A program made the translations under genes and the position numbers. From contig NZ_LDTF01000015.1 of NCBI RefSeq assembly GCF_001477495.1, positions 1 to 64,000 on the forward strand: a stretch of DNA of 64,000 bases, in the 5' to 3' direction. This stretch comes from Sphingomonas yabuuchiae (GTDB lineage Bacteria > Pseudomonadota > Alphaproteobacteria > Sphingomonadales > Sphingomonadaceae). Below, in pieces: positions 53,397 to 62,125 of this stretch; position 1 is the first letter of the stretch; the number at the start of each line of letters is the position of its first letter. The notes beneath the pieces are model-generated. The model was not told the origin of the DNA, searched no databases, and saw only the letters and a list, made by a program, of their open reading frames with translations.

Positions 53397-56300
53397 ATGG
53401 CCGGATCATCGATGGACCGTAACGACAGCGACGCGCCCGAGAGACGCAGGCTTGCGGCGTTGGATCGCTATGGCGTGATGGACACGCCGCGCGAGCCGAC
53501 TTTCGACGAACTCGCTGCGCTGACCGCCAGGCTGTGCGATACGCCGATCGCGGTCGTGAACCTGGTCGGCGAAGGACGCCAGTTCTTCAAGGCGGAGGTT
53601 GGCCTGGGCGTGCGCGAGACGCCGCTGCACAGCTCCTTCTGCGCGCATGCGCTGCTGGAGGAGGATTTCCTGATCGTGCCCGACCTGCGCGAGGATGCGC
53701 GGTTCGCCTGCAATCCGCTGGTCACGGGGTCCCCGCATATCCGGGCCTATGCGGGCGCCTTGCTGAAGACCGGGGACGGTTTGGCGATCGGCACGCTCTG
53801 CGTCCTCGACCATCGGCCGCGTGCCTTCACCGATGTGCAGCAGGAAACGCTGCGCGTGCTGGCGCGGCAGGTGATGGCGCAACTCGATCTGCGCCGCTCC
53901 GTCCAGGACCTCGACCGACAGAATGAGGCCCTGCGGGCCAGTGAGGAACGGATGCGTCTGATCCTCGACAGCGCGCGAGACTATGCGATCATCGCGACCG
54001 ACACCGATCGGCGGATCACCAGCTGGTCGGCGGGGGCGCAGGCCATCTTCGACTGGCGCGACGGGGACGCGATCGGCCGCTCCATCGACGAGATTTACGG
54101 CCCCCAGGACCGTGCCGACGGCATTCCGGTCCGGCACATGGCCCGTGCCGCCGCGGAGGGTTGCGCGCCGGACCTGCGCTGGCACCGCAAACCGGACGGC
54201 GCGCTCGTGCTGCTCAACGGCACGACCCATCCGATCAGGGACGGCGGCGACCGGATCATCGGCTATCTGAAGATCGGCCGGAACGAGACCGAGGACCGCG
54301 CCCGGGACGCCGAGCTGGCGCGGGCGCGGGTCGAGCTGGTCGACAGCGAGGACCGGTTCCGCAACATGGCGGACCATGCGCCGGTGATGATGTGGATCAC
54401 CGATGCGGACGGTGTCTGCACCTATCTCAACCGACGCTGGTACGAATATACCGGTCAGACATGTGACGAAGCGCTGGGCTATGGCTGGCTCGACGCCACC
54501 CACCCCGACGACCGGGCCGAGGCGGAGCGTATCTTCGGCCAGGCCAATACGACGCATACCTCGTTCCGCATCGACTATCGCCTGCGCCGGGCGGACGGGT
54601 CCTATGGCTGGGCGATCGATGCCGCCTCGCCGCGTTTCGGCCCGGATGGCGAGTTTCTGGGCTATATCGGCTCGGTCATCGACATCGCCGACCGGCGCGA
54701 GGCCGAGGATGCCCTGCGTCACGCCAATGCCATGCTCGCGGCGGTCATGGAGGCGGTGCCGGGCGTCGTCTATGCCAAGGACAGCAGCGGGCGGATGCTC
54801 GCCGCCAATCGCGGGACCGTCGAACTGGTCGGCAAGCCGATCGAGGCGATCATCGGGCATACCGATCTGGAATTCCTGGACGACCGGGCGCAGGCGGAGA
54901 TCGTCATGGCCAATGACCAGCGGGTCATGGCCGAAGGTCGGACCGAAGTCCTGGAGGAACAGGTCGACTTCCCGGACGGAACGCACGCGACATGGCTGTC
55001 GACCAAGGCCCCGTTCCGCGATGCGGCGGGCCATGTCGTCGGACTGGTCGGCTCGTCGATCGACATCACCGAGCGCAAGCGGGCCGAGGAAGCGCTGCAG
55101 CGGATGAACGAGACGCTGGAGGACGAGGTCGCCGAACGCACCGCCGAGCGCGACCGCATGTGGGATACCTCGCCCGACCTGATGCTGGTCATCGATTTCC
55201 ACGGCGTGGTCCGGCGGGTCAATCCGGCCTGGACCAATCTTCTGGGCTATGATCAGGCCGAACTGGTCGGCCGTCACGTCAACGAATTCGTCGTGTCCGA
55301 GGATCATGACGACACGGTATATGCCTATGAACTGGCGGCGAACGGCGGCAAGCCGGTGGTGCAGAACCGGTATCGTCACAAGGACGGCTCGATCCGCTGG
55401 ATTTCCTGGAACGCAGCGCCTGCCGGCGACATGACCTATGCCACCGGCCGCGACGTGACCGCGCAGAAGGAACAGGCGCTCGCGCTGGCGCAGGCCGAGG
55501 AACAGCTCCGCCAGGCGCAGAAGATGGAGGCGGTAGGCCAGCTGACCGGCGGCCTGGCGCATGACTTCAACAATCTGCTGACGGCGGTGACGGGCGGCCT
55601 CGAACTGCTCGCCATGCGGATCGCCAGGGGGCAGCACGACCAGCTCGACCGCTATATCTCCATGGCGCAGAACGGGGCGCACCGGGCCGCCGCGCTGACC
55701 CAGCGTCTGCTCGCCTTTTCGCGGCGACAGACGCTGGCGCCCAAGCCCACCGATGTCGATCGCCTGATCGCAGGGATGGAGGACATCATCGTCCGCACCA
55801 TCGGTCCGGCCATCGAAGTAAAGTTCGTTTCCGCGCCGGGCGTATGGCCGATCCTGGTCGACGCACCGCAACTGGAAAGCGCGCTGCTGAACCTGTGCAT
55901 CAACGCACGCGACGCCATGCCCGAGGGCGGCAGGCTGACCATCGAGACCGCCAACAGGACGCTTGACGCCCGCGCGGCGGCGGCGCAGGACCTGCCCGCA
56001 GGCGACTATGTCTCGCTCTGCGTCACCGATACCGGCACCGGCATGACGCCCGAGGTGATGGCGCGTGTCTTCGACCCCTTCTTCACCACCAAGCCGATCG
56101 GCGAGGGCACCGGGCTGGGCCTGTCGATGATCTATGGTTTCGTCCGCCAGTCGGGCGGCCAGGTCCGCTTCCATTCGGAAGTCGGCACCGGCACCACCAT
56201 GCGACTATACCTGCCCCGCCTGCCCGGTGAGCATGAACTGGCCGATCGAAACGAAACCGCCACGAACCGGCACCGCGCGCACGACGGGGAGACGGTCCTT

Positions 56301-56651
56301 CTCGTCGAGGATGAAGGCGCGATCCGCGATCTGGTCGGCGAGGTATTGCGCGATGCCGGATATCGCGTGCTGACCGCCGATAACGGTCCGATGGGCGTCT
56401 CGCTGCTCCGATCGGACGAACGGATCGACCTGCTCGTCACCGATGTCGGCTTGCCCGGTGGACTGAACGGCCGTCAGGTCGCCGATGCGGGCCGGGCGGT
56501 TCGCCCAACACTCAAGATCCTGTTCGTCACCGGCTATGCCGCCAATGCCGCGGTCGGCGCTGGCCATCTGGACGAGGGCATGGAGGTGCTGACCAAGCCG
56601 TTCAACGTGTTGGAACTGGAACGCCGCGTCGGCGAGATGCTGTCGGGCTGA
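53397..56651 (+). CDS. GAF/multi-PAS hybrid sensor histidine kinase with C-terminal receiver
   Basis: The protein is 1084 residues and has no membrane helix. Order: GAF (about 20-165, [40 protein letters not shown]), four PAS domains (about 180-295, 315-435, 440-560, 575-690) and HisKA with His722 in [20 protein letters not shown]. HATPase (about 810-935, [33 protein letters not shown]) and a receiver (about 960-1080) with Asp1016 in [11 protein letters not shown] close the chain. It probably integrates redox or light cues through the PAS domains. It is alone on its strand; the start may be ATG 53397 or 53412. Confidence 0.94.
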   Translation: MAGSSMDRNDSDAPERRRLAALDRYGVMDTPREPTFDELAALTARLCDTPIAVVNLVGEGRQFFKAEVGLGVRETPLHSSFCAHALLEEDFLIVPDLREDARFACNPLVTGSPHIRAYAGALLKTGDGLAIGTLCVLDHRPRAFTDVQQETLRVLARQVMAQLDLRRSVQDLDRQNEALRASEERMRLILDSARDYAIIATDTDRRITSWSAGAQAIFDWRDGDAIGRSIDEIYGPQDRADGIPVRHMARAAAEGCAPDLRWHRKPDGALVLLNGTTHPIRDGGDRIIGYLKIGRNETEDRARDAELARARVELVDSEDRFRNMADHAPVMMWITDADGVCTYLNRRWYEYTGQTCDEALGYGWLDATHPDDRAEAERIFGQANTTHTSFRIDYRLRRADGSYGWAIDAASPRFGPDGEFLGYIGSVIDIADRREAEDALRHANAMLAAVMEAVPGVVYAKDSSGRMLAANRGTVELVGKPIEAIIGHTDLEFLDDRAQAEIVMANDQRVMAEGRTEVLEEQVDFPDGTHATWLSTKAPFRDAAGHVVGLVGSSIDITERKRAEEALQRMNETLEDEVAERTAERDRMWDTSPDLMLVIDFHGVVRRVNPAWTNLLGYDQAELVGRHVNEFVVSEDHDDTVYAYELAANGGKPVVQNRYRHKDGSIRWISWNAAPAGDMTYATGRDVTAQKEQALALAQAEEQLRQAQKMEAVGQLTGGLAHDFNNLLTAVTGGLELLAMRIARGQHDQLDRYISMAQNGAHRAAALTQRLLAFSRRQTLAPKPTDVDRLIAGMEDIIVRTIGPAIEVKFVSAPGVWPILVDAPQLESALLNLCINARDAMPEGGRLTIETANRTLDARAAAAQDLPAGDYVSLCVTDTGTGMTPEVMARVFDPFFTTKPIGEGTGLGLSMIYGFVRQSGGQVRFHSEVGTGTTMRLYLPRLPGEHELADRNETATNRHRAHDGETVLLVEDEGAIRDLVGEVLRDAGYRVLTADNGPMGVSLLRSDERIDLLVTDVGLPGGLNGRQVADAGRAVRPTLKILFVTGYAANAAVGAGHLDEGMEVLTKPFNVLELERRVGEMLSG

Positions 56652-56665
56652 ACCGCGCCCTGCCC

Positions 56666-56938
56666 CTATAGCCCGACCCGCTCGATCATCGTCGCGATCT
56701 CGACCGGAAGCGCGCTGTCACCCTTGGGGAGCAGCCGGTTCAGGGCCGTCTGCACCCGCTTGCGCGCGACCTGATACGCCTTGTGCCGGATCGATCGGGT
56801 CGCATTGGTTCGCCAGGACGGGCTTTCCCCGAGCAACGCCTCCCACTTGGCCTCCTCCGCCTCGAGGATCGACAGCGCCAGCCGCAGGCCGTCGCGCCGC
56901 CCGCGTGCATAATCGTCGGATTTCTCAGCTTTCTCCAT
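56666..56938 (-). CDS. Small conserved-looking hypothetical protein (90 aa)
   Basis: This 90-residue charged helical protein (SDDYARGRRDGLRLALSILE, AEEAKWEALLGES, RHKAYQVARKRVQTALNRLL) has no signal peptide or membrane helix. It lies downstream of the HxlR gene on the same strand, 45 bp after its stop, so the two may be cotranscribed. It is convergent with the hybrid kinase gene, ending 14 bp from its stop. No family is recognised. Confidence 0.65.
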   Translation of the reverse strand: MEKAEKSDDYARGRRDGLRLALSILEAEEAKWEALLGESPSWRTNATRSIRHKAYQVARKRVQTALNRLLPKGDSALPVEIATMIERVGL

Positions 56939-56983
56939 CGCCCTGCACGCTGCCCCCGATCCCGGCTCGAGGCAAATCGGCGC

Positions 56984-57364
56984 TCAGGCCCGGCGCGAAC
57001 GCGGGCGGGGCACCAACTTGTCCAGCGCATCGGCATTGTTGCGGCCCCAGCCATAGAGCAATTCCACCGGCTCGACGAAGCGCTGACCCAGATCGCTCAG
57101 GCGGTACTCGACCATCGGCGGCATGCTGCTCTGGACATGGCGGGTCAGCAGCCCGCTGCCCTCCATGTCGCGCAGCGTCTGGGTCAGCATCTTCTTCGAG
57201 ATGCCCGGCAGGCTGCGCTGGAGAACGCCCGTCCGGGCGACGCCGCCATGGCGGGCATGCAGCGTATGCAACACCATGCTGGTCCACTTCGTCGCGAACA
57301 GCTCCAGCACGCGGCGCGGGGCGCAATCCTCCCGCCATTCCTCGTCGCGTGATCCCGGCTGCAT
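56984..57364 (-). CDS. HxlR-family winged-helix regulator
   Basis: The 126-residue protein has the HxlR/DUF24 pattern: Cys14 near the N-terminus, FATKWTSMVLHTLHARHGGV, RSLPGISKKMLTQTLRDMEG with SGLLTR, VEYRLSDLGQRFVEPVELLY. A conserved Cys in this position senses electrophiles or redox state in several HxlR proteins. The ATG at 57364 is preferred because upstream codons would read through the palindrome at 57383-57394. It is divergent from the SDR gene at 57459, its likely target. Confidence 0.92.
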   Translation of the reverse strand: MQPGSRDEEWREDCAPRRVLELFATKWTSMVLHTLHARHGGVARTGVLQRSLPGISKKMLTQTLRDMEGSGLLTRHVQSSMPPMVEYRLSDLGQRFVEPVELLYGWGRNNADALDKLVPRPRSRRA

Positions 57365-57382
57365 ATGGTTACCTTCTGGTGC

Positions 57383-57394
57383 CTGGGGCCCCAG
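57383..57394. promoter_or_regulatory. 12-bp palindrome, probable HxlR operator
   Basis: CTGGGGCCCCAG is a perfect palindrome inside a wider imperfect dyad (ACCTTCTGG on the left, CCAGATGGT and GTCTGGAAGT on the right). It lies 19 bp from the HxlR start and 65 bp from the divergent SDR start, the normal position for an HxlR-controlled operator. Confidence 0.55.
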
Positions 57395-57458
57395 ATGGTG
57401 CCGTCTGGAAGTGCTGTCCACCCATGCCTAGCTGAAACCCCTGACAAAGGAGGCTTTT

Positions 57459-58520
57459 ATGGCGAAGACGGCATTGGTGGTGGGCGCGAGCGGGATCGTC
57501 GGCAGCGCGACGACGGCGCTGCTGGTGGAACAGGGCTGGACCGTCCATGGCCTGGCCCGCCGGCCGACCGCACAGGCGGGCGTGCATCCGGTCGCCGCCG
57601 ATCTTCAGGACCCGAGCGCGACGACGGCGGCGCTGCGCGATGTGAACCCCGATGCGGTCTTCATCACCACCTGGGCCCGACAGGACAGCGAGGCGGAGAA
57701 TATCCGCGTCAACGCCGCGATGGTGCGCAACCTGCTCGACGGGCTGCGCGGGGGCACCGGCCCGCGCCATGTCGCCCTGGTCACGGGCCTCAAACATTAT
57801 CTCGGTCCGTTCGAGGCCTATGGCAAAGGCACGCTGCCGCAGACACCGTTCCGCGAGGAACAGGGTCGGCTGGACGTCGAGAATTTCTACTATGCGCAGG
57901 AGGACGAGGTGTTTGCCGCCGCCGAGCGCGACGGCTTTACTTGGAGCGTGCATCGCCCGCATACCGTGATCGGGCTGGCGGTCGGCAATGCCATGAACAT
58001 GGGCACGACGCTGGCGGTCTATGCGACCTTGTGCCGAGAGACGGGGCGACCCTTCGCCTTCCCAGGCTCCGCCGCGCAGTGGTCGGGGCTGACCGACATG
58101 ACCGACGCCGGGCAACTCGCCCGCCATCTTCTCTGGGCGACGGAGACAGAGGCGGCGCATGACGAGGCGTTCAACGTCGTCAATGGCGACGTCTTCCGGT
58201 GGCAGTGGATGTGGGGCCGCATCGCCGACTGGTTCGGCGTCGAGGCCGCGCCGTTCGACGGCATCGTGCGGCCGCTGGAGCAGCAGATGGCGAACGATGC
58301 GGCGCTATGGCGCGAGATCGCCACGCGGGAGGGGCTGGTCGAACCGGATCTGAACCGCCTCGCCTCGCCCTGGCACACCGATGCCGATCTGGGCCGCCCG
58401 GTCGAGGTCGTGACCGATATGTCCAAGAGCCGACGGCTGGGCTTCACCGGCTATCAGCCGACCGACGACGCCTTCTTCGCGCTCTTCGAACGACTCCGTG
58501 ACGACCGCCTGATTCCGTAA
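57459..58520 (+). CDS. PRISE-type SDR oxidoreductase
   Basis: The 353-residue atypical short-chain dehydrogenase has its NAD(P)-binding GASGIVGSA at 8-17. The blocks LVTGLKHYLGPFEAYGKGTL, TPFREEQGRLDVENFYYAQE and FTWSVHRPHTVIGLAVGNAM match the progesterone 5-beta-reductase/iridoid synthase-like (PRISE) enzymes that reduce activated C=C bonds of enones. AAAGGAGG precedes the ATG. It is divergent from an HxlR regulator, a common arrangement for electrophile-inducible reductases. The substrate is unknown. Confidence 0.87.
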   Translation: MAKTALVVGASGIVGSATTALLVEQGWTVHGLARRPTAQAGVHPVAADLQDPSATTAALRDVNPDAVFITTWARQDSEAENIRVNAAMVRNLLDGLRGGTGPRHVALVTGLKHYLGPFEAYGKGTLPQTPFREEQGRLDVENFYYAQEDEVFAAAERDGFTWSVHRPHTVIGLAVGNAMNMGTTLAVYATLCRETGRPFAFPGSAAQWSGLTDMTDAGQLARHLLWATETEAAHDEAFNVVNGDVFRWQWMWGRIADWFGVEAAPFDGIVRPLEQQMANDAALWREIATREGLVEPDLNRLASPWHTDADLGRPVEVVTDMSKSRRLGFTGYQPTDDAFFALFERLRDDRLIP

Positions 58521-58931
58521 GGAGGGATGCAAGGGAGAACCATCAAATCCGGCAGCGTCGAGGGGTTAGCACCATGATTCGGTCCTTCGGCGTTGCCGCC
58601 AACTCCGTCGCCGCCCGCCTCACAAACGGACTGCGGGTGGCGTGGGCAAAAAATATTTTTGGCTCACAGCCCGACTTCCAACTGATGCCGAGGCAACAAC
58701 AATATTCAATGATCTATGATAACGCTATCATCAATCAATTTCGGACCGTGGCGCAATTTTCAGCATGTTAGCGTCGGTTTGATCAAATAATGACCAATTT
58801 CATACCATTTTGCCTCGGGGCACCGATGCATCACGGGCGACGAATCTATCGCTCAACCCGCTTGATCCCCGCTGGCCGGACGGCAATCGATTTATAAAGT
58901 GTTAGAAATTTCCATGTGACCGGTACCGGGC
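58521..58931. other. 411-bp intergenic region upstream of the FNR-box chemoreceptor
   Basis: This stretch is AT-rich towards its right end and includes TATAAA at 58893-58898, a possible -10 for the chemoreceptor gene. A 65-codon frame at 58574-58771 has no family resemblance, and I do not call it a gene. TTGATCAA occurs near 58778 without the FNR spacer. No hairpin stands out. Confidence 0.4.
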
Positions 58932-58945
58932 TTGACGCAGGTCAA
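58932..58945. promoter_or_regulatory. FNR/FnrL box immediately upstream of a chemoreceptor gene
   Basis: TTGACGCAGGTCAA is TTGAC-N4-GTCAA, ending 20 bp before the chemoreceptor ATG at 58966. Class II activation would place the transcript start inside the gene, and if the TATAAA at 58893 is the -10, the box lies downstream of the start. The position therefore suggests repression at low oxygen rather than activation. Confidence 0.72.
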
Positions 58946-58965
58946 TGTCACAAACGGGGAATATC

Positions 58966-60873
58966 ATGCGGGCCACCATCAAACTCAAACTGGGCGCGAC
59001 CTTCGCGGTTGTGCTCACATTGCTGCTGGGCATGGCGGCCCTCGCTGCCTCGAAGCTGAGCGAAATGAACGATGTCACGACCCAGCTCGTCACTGGCCCG
59101 GTGGCCCGATTGGATCGTGCCGAAACGCTGAACGAGCGCATCAGCTATGCGCTTCGCATGGAAAAGAACCTCGCACTGTCGTCCGATGATCAACAGATGC
59201 GCGTTTTCGACGGCGACCTGATGCGGGCTCGCACGGACATAACGTCGCTGATCGAAACCGGCCTGGCGACCGCGACGCCGGCGGGCCGACCGATCTGGGC
59301 CGAGATCAAGAACGACTATACGGCGTGGCTGCCCATCAATGACACGGTCCGCCGCTTGGGCCTGGCCAATCACAACGAAGAAGCCGGTGCGTTGTCGATG
59401 ACGAAATCGCGCGAATTGGCTGCCAAGATCAGCGAAGGGACGATGCAACTCGTCAAGAATGCCAAGACCGATATGGACGCCGCCAAGCAGAATGCCGACG
59501 CCATCTACAACAGCGCGCGCAACACGCTGTTCGTCATTTCGGGCCTCGCGCTGCTGATCGCGCTGGTTGGCGCGGTATGGATCGCCCGGATCGTGTCGCA
59601 GGGTCTGAAGAGGATTTCGGTCGCGATCGAGGCGGTGGCCATCGGCGATATCGAACAGGAGGTGACGGTCACCACCAATGACGAGATCAAGGATCTGGTC
59701 GACACGGTGAACCACATGACCGTCAATCTGCGCCAGAGCGCACGGCTGGCCGATACCATCGCCGAGGGTGACCTGAGCATCGATCACCAGGCGCTGTCGG
59801 ACAAGGACCTTCTGGGCCACGCCCTGATCCGCATGACCACCAACCTGCGCAAGTCGGCGGAACTGGCCGAGACGATTGCGGGCGGCGACCTGACCGTCAA
59901 CCACCGGCCGCTTTCGGACCGGGATTCGCTGGGCCAGGCGCTGGTCATGATGATCGAGCGTCTGCGCGGTGTCGTCGGCGACGCCACGCTGGCCGCCAAG
60001 AATGTCGCGGCGGGCAGCCAGCAGCTGTCCTCGTCGTCGGAGCAGATGTCACAGGGCGCGACCGAACAGGCGGCAGCGGCCGAGGAAGCCTCTGCCTCGA
60101 TGGAGCAGATGGCGGCGAACATCAAACAGAATGCCGACAATGCCAGCCAGACCGAAAAGATCGCCCGCCAGTCCTCGCAGGATGCCGAGATGAGCGGCGC
60201 GGCCGTGCAGAAGGCCGTCGGCGCGATGCGCACCATCGCCGAGAAGATCGGCATCGTGCAGGAAATCGCGCGCCAGACCGACCTGCTCGCGCTGAACGCC
60301 GCGGTCGAAGCGGCGCGCGCGGGCGAGCATGGTCGCGGCTTCGCGGTCGTGGCCGCCGAGGTCCGCAAGCTGGCCGAACGGAGCCAGGTCGCGGCGGGTG
60401 AGATCAGCGGCATGTCCTCCGACACGGTGGCGGCGGCGCAGCAGGCCGGGGAGATGCTCGGATCGCTTGTGCCCGACATTCGCCGCACCGCCGAGCTGGT
60501 CGCCGAGATCAGCGCCGCGTGCCGCGAACAGGATATCGGAGCGACCCAAATCAATGCCGCGATCCAGCAGCTCGATCAGGTCACGCAGCAGAACGCCGCC
60601 GCCTCCGAGCAGATTTCGGCCACCTCCGAGGAACTCGCCAGTCAGGCCGAGGAGCTGGAGGAAAACATCGCCTTCTTCCGCATCGACAGCGGCAAGCGCA
60701 GCGCAGGCCGCCCATCCGCCTCGGCACGCGCGGCCACGCCCGCCAAAAAGGCCAAGCCCGCCGCCCGCACAAACGCGGTCGCCGACCAACAGGCCCGCAT
60801 CCGCGGCTTTGCGCTAGACATGTCGACCGGCGGCCCGGACGGTGAAGACGCCGATTTCGGCCGCGCCGCCTGA
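58966..60873 (+). CDS. Methyl-accepting chemotaxis protein with tandem HAMP units
   Basis: The protein is 635 residues. The first membrane helix (about 9-29) precedes a helical periplasmic sensor (about 30-180) of the four-helix-bundle kind, and the second helix lies near 185-205. HAMP and two further HAMP-like repeats span about 205-335; the last two are near-duplicates ([20 protein letters not shown] and [20 protein letters not shown]). The signalling domain has its tip at about 435-475 ([20 protein letters not shown] and [18 protein letters not shown]). An alanine/lysine-rich tail follows. The start at 58966 has GGGGAA 5 nt upstream. An FNR box precedes it, so oxygen probably influences its expression. 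Confidence 0.93.
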   Translation: MRATIKLKLGATFAVVLTLLLGMAALAASKLSEMNDVTTQLVTGPVARLDRAETLNERISYALRMEKNLALSSDDQQMRVFDGDLMRARTDITSLIETGLATATPAGRPIWAEIKNDYTAWLPINDTVRRLGLANHNEEAGALSMTKSRELAAKISEGTMQLVKNAKTDMDAAKQNADAIYNSARNTLFVISGLALLIALVGAVWIARIVSQGLKRISVAIEAVAIGDIEQEVTVTTNDEIKDLVDTVNHMTVNLRQSARLADTIAEGDLSIDHQALSDKDLLGHALIRMTTNLRKSAELAETIAGGDLTVNHRPLSDRDSLGQALVMMIERLRGVVGDATLAAKNVAAGSQQLSSSSEQMSQGATEQAAAAEEASASMEQMAANIKQNADNASQTEKIARQSSQDAEMSGAAVQKAVGAMRTIAEKIGIVQEIARQTDLLALNAAVEAARAGEHGRGFAVVAAEVRKLAERSQVAAGEISGMSSDTVAAAQQAGEMLGSLVPDIRRTAELVAEISAACREQDIGATQINAAIQQLDQVTQQNAAASEQISATSEELASQAEELEENIAFFRIDSGKRSAGRPSASARAATPAKKAKPAARTNAVADQQARIRGFALDMSTGGPDGEDADFGRAA

Positions 60874-60887
60874 CGGGCGGACGCATC

Positions 60888-60903
60888 CCCGGCGGAAGCC
60901 GGG
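60888..60903. terminator. Short GC hairpin between convergent genes
   Basis: CCCGGC-GGAA-GCCGGG is a perfect 6-bp stem with a GNRA-type tetraloop, 14 bp after the chemoreceptor stop and convergent with the LysR gene. No T-run follows. It is a candidate terminator only. Confidence 0.4.
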
Positions 60904-61021
60904 AGCCGGATGGGGAAAGCGCCCGCCGTTCGATCGGGCCGTCCCGTCACTGGCCCCCGGCCTCCGCCGGAGTGGTGCGTGAGGGGACGGCACGCCATCG
61001 CCGAACGCGCGAACGGCCCCC

Positions 61022-61927
61022 TCACCCCGCCAGCAACGTCCGCGCGCATCCCTGCACATGATCGGCGATCAGCTTGAACGCCGCGCTCATCGGCGATTGA
61101 CGGCGCCAGGCGATGGCGATCGACCGATGGGCGCGCCAACCCTGGACCGGCAGGATCTTCAATCCCGCCGCCCCGCCCACTTCCGATTGCAGATAAAGGC
61201 TGGGCAGCAGCGTCAGGCCCAGCCCGCTTGCGACCATCTGGTGCAGGCTTTCCAGGCTGGTGCCATAATAGTCCGGCGCGATGGTCATGCCATAACGGTC
61301 CGCGACCTCGGCCGCCTGCCGCGCCAGATGATGCCGCGGATCGAGCGTCAGAAGCGGACTGCCGCTCAGCACCTCGCGATCCGCCGCGATGGCGGCATCG
61401 ATCGGATGGTCGAGCGCCGCGACCAGATGCAACGGCTCGCGAAACAGGGGTTCGACGGTCAGGTCCTCGCCGGTCATGGGCAGCGGGCCGAGCAGCACGT
61501 CGATATCGCCGCGCGACAGCTCCAGCGCCTGTTCGTCCGGTATCCCCTCGCGCACATGCAGGCGCAAGCGCGGGGCCATGCGGTGCAGTTCGGCGATGAT
61601 CGGCGACAGCAGATACGGCCCCAGCGTCGGCGTCGTCCCCAGCTTCAGCGTGCCGGTCAGGCTGTCGGTCGAACCCGCCGCCAGCGCCACGATATCGCTG
61701 GCATCGCTCAACATGCGCCGCGCGGTCGCCACGATGCTGCGCCCGACCGGCGTCAGGATCGCACCCGTCGCACTCCGCTCCAACAGCCTGGCGCCCAGCC
61801 GCTCCTCCAGCGTCCGGACCTGCTGACTGAGTGTGGGCTGCGAGACATTGGCGACCCGCGCCGCCAGCGCAAAGGAACCCGTATCCGCGATCGTCACCAG
61901 ATATTCGAGTTGACGCAAGGAAAGCAT
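61022..61927 (-). CDS. LysR-family regulator, OxyR-like branch without redox cysteines
   Basis: The 301-residue LysR protein has its HTH at about 3-60 (LRQLEYLVTIADTGSFALAA, SQPTLSQQVRTLEERLGARL). The substrate domain (about 90-295) contains TLKLGTTPTLGPYLLSPIIA and QMVASGLGLTLLPSLYLQSE. The overall pattern resembles OxyR, but the only cysteine is near the C-terminus (QGCARTLLAG), so the OxyR disulphide switch is absent. It is divergent from the ABC-exporter gene, whose start lies about 200 bp away, and may regulate it. The inducer is unknown. Confidence 0.9.
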   Translation of the reverse strand: MLSLRQLEYLVTIADTGSFALAARVANVSQPTLSQQVRTLEERLGARLLERSATGAILTPVGRSIVATARRMLSDASDIVALAAGSTDSLTGTLKLGTTPTLGPYLLSPIIAELHRMAPRLRLHVREGIPDEQALELSRGDIDVLLGPLPMTGEDLTVEPLFREPLHLVAALDHPIDAAIAADREVLSGSPLLTLDPRHHLARQAAEVADRYGMTIAPDYYGTSLESLHQMVASGLGLTLLPSLYLQSEVGGAAGLKILPVQGWRAHRSIAIAWRRQSPMSAAFKLIADHVQGCARTLLAG

Positions 61928-62125
61928 AAGGCCCTATAACCACTTTCTATACCCTGGGCACGGCAATTCCGATTGGCCACGACTGTGATATGTCGTTACA
62001 TCGACGTCACTAGGATCAGGCCGAAGCGTAACTTTCATGGAGGGGAACATGAGGGTGCTGCGGAGTGACGGTGGCCGTCGGCTGCCCGCTCCGGCTCGGC
62101 CAAGATACGAAAAAAGGGGCGTGTT

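Noticed and set aside
53406-56174. A 922-codon reverse frame opposite the hybrid kinase gene
   Set aside because: This is the same artefact: the composition is unlike a protein, and the + strand carries contiguous GAF, PAS, HisKA, HATPase and receiver motifs.
58574-58771. A 65-codon frame with an ATG upstream of the chemoreceptor gene
   Set aside because: It has no convincing ribosome-binding site, no family resemblance and an irregular composition at the 3' end, so it is treated as intergenic.
61022-61927. Calling the LysR regulator OxyR
   Set aside because: The sequence resembles OxyR overall but lacks the two redox-active cysteines, and no catalase or peroxidase gene is adjacent.
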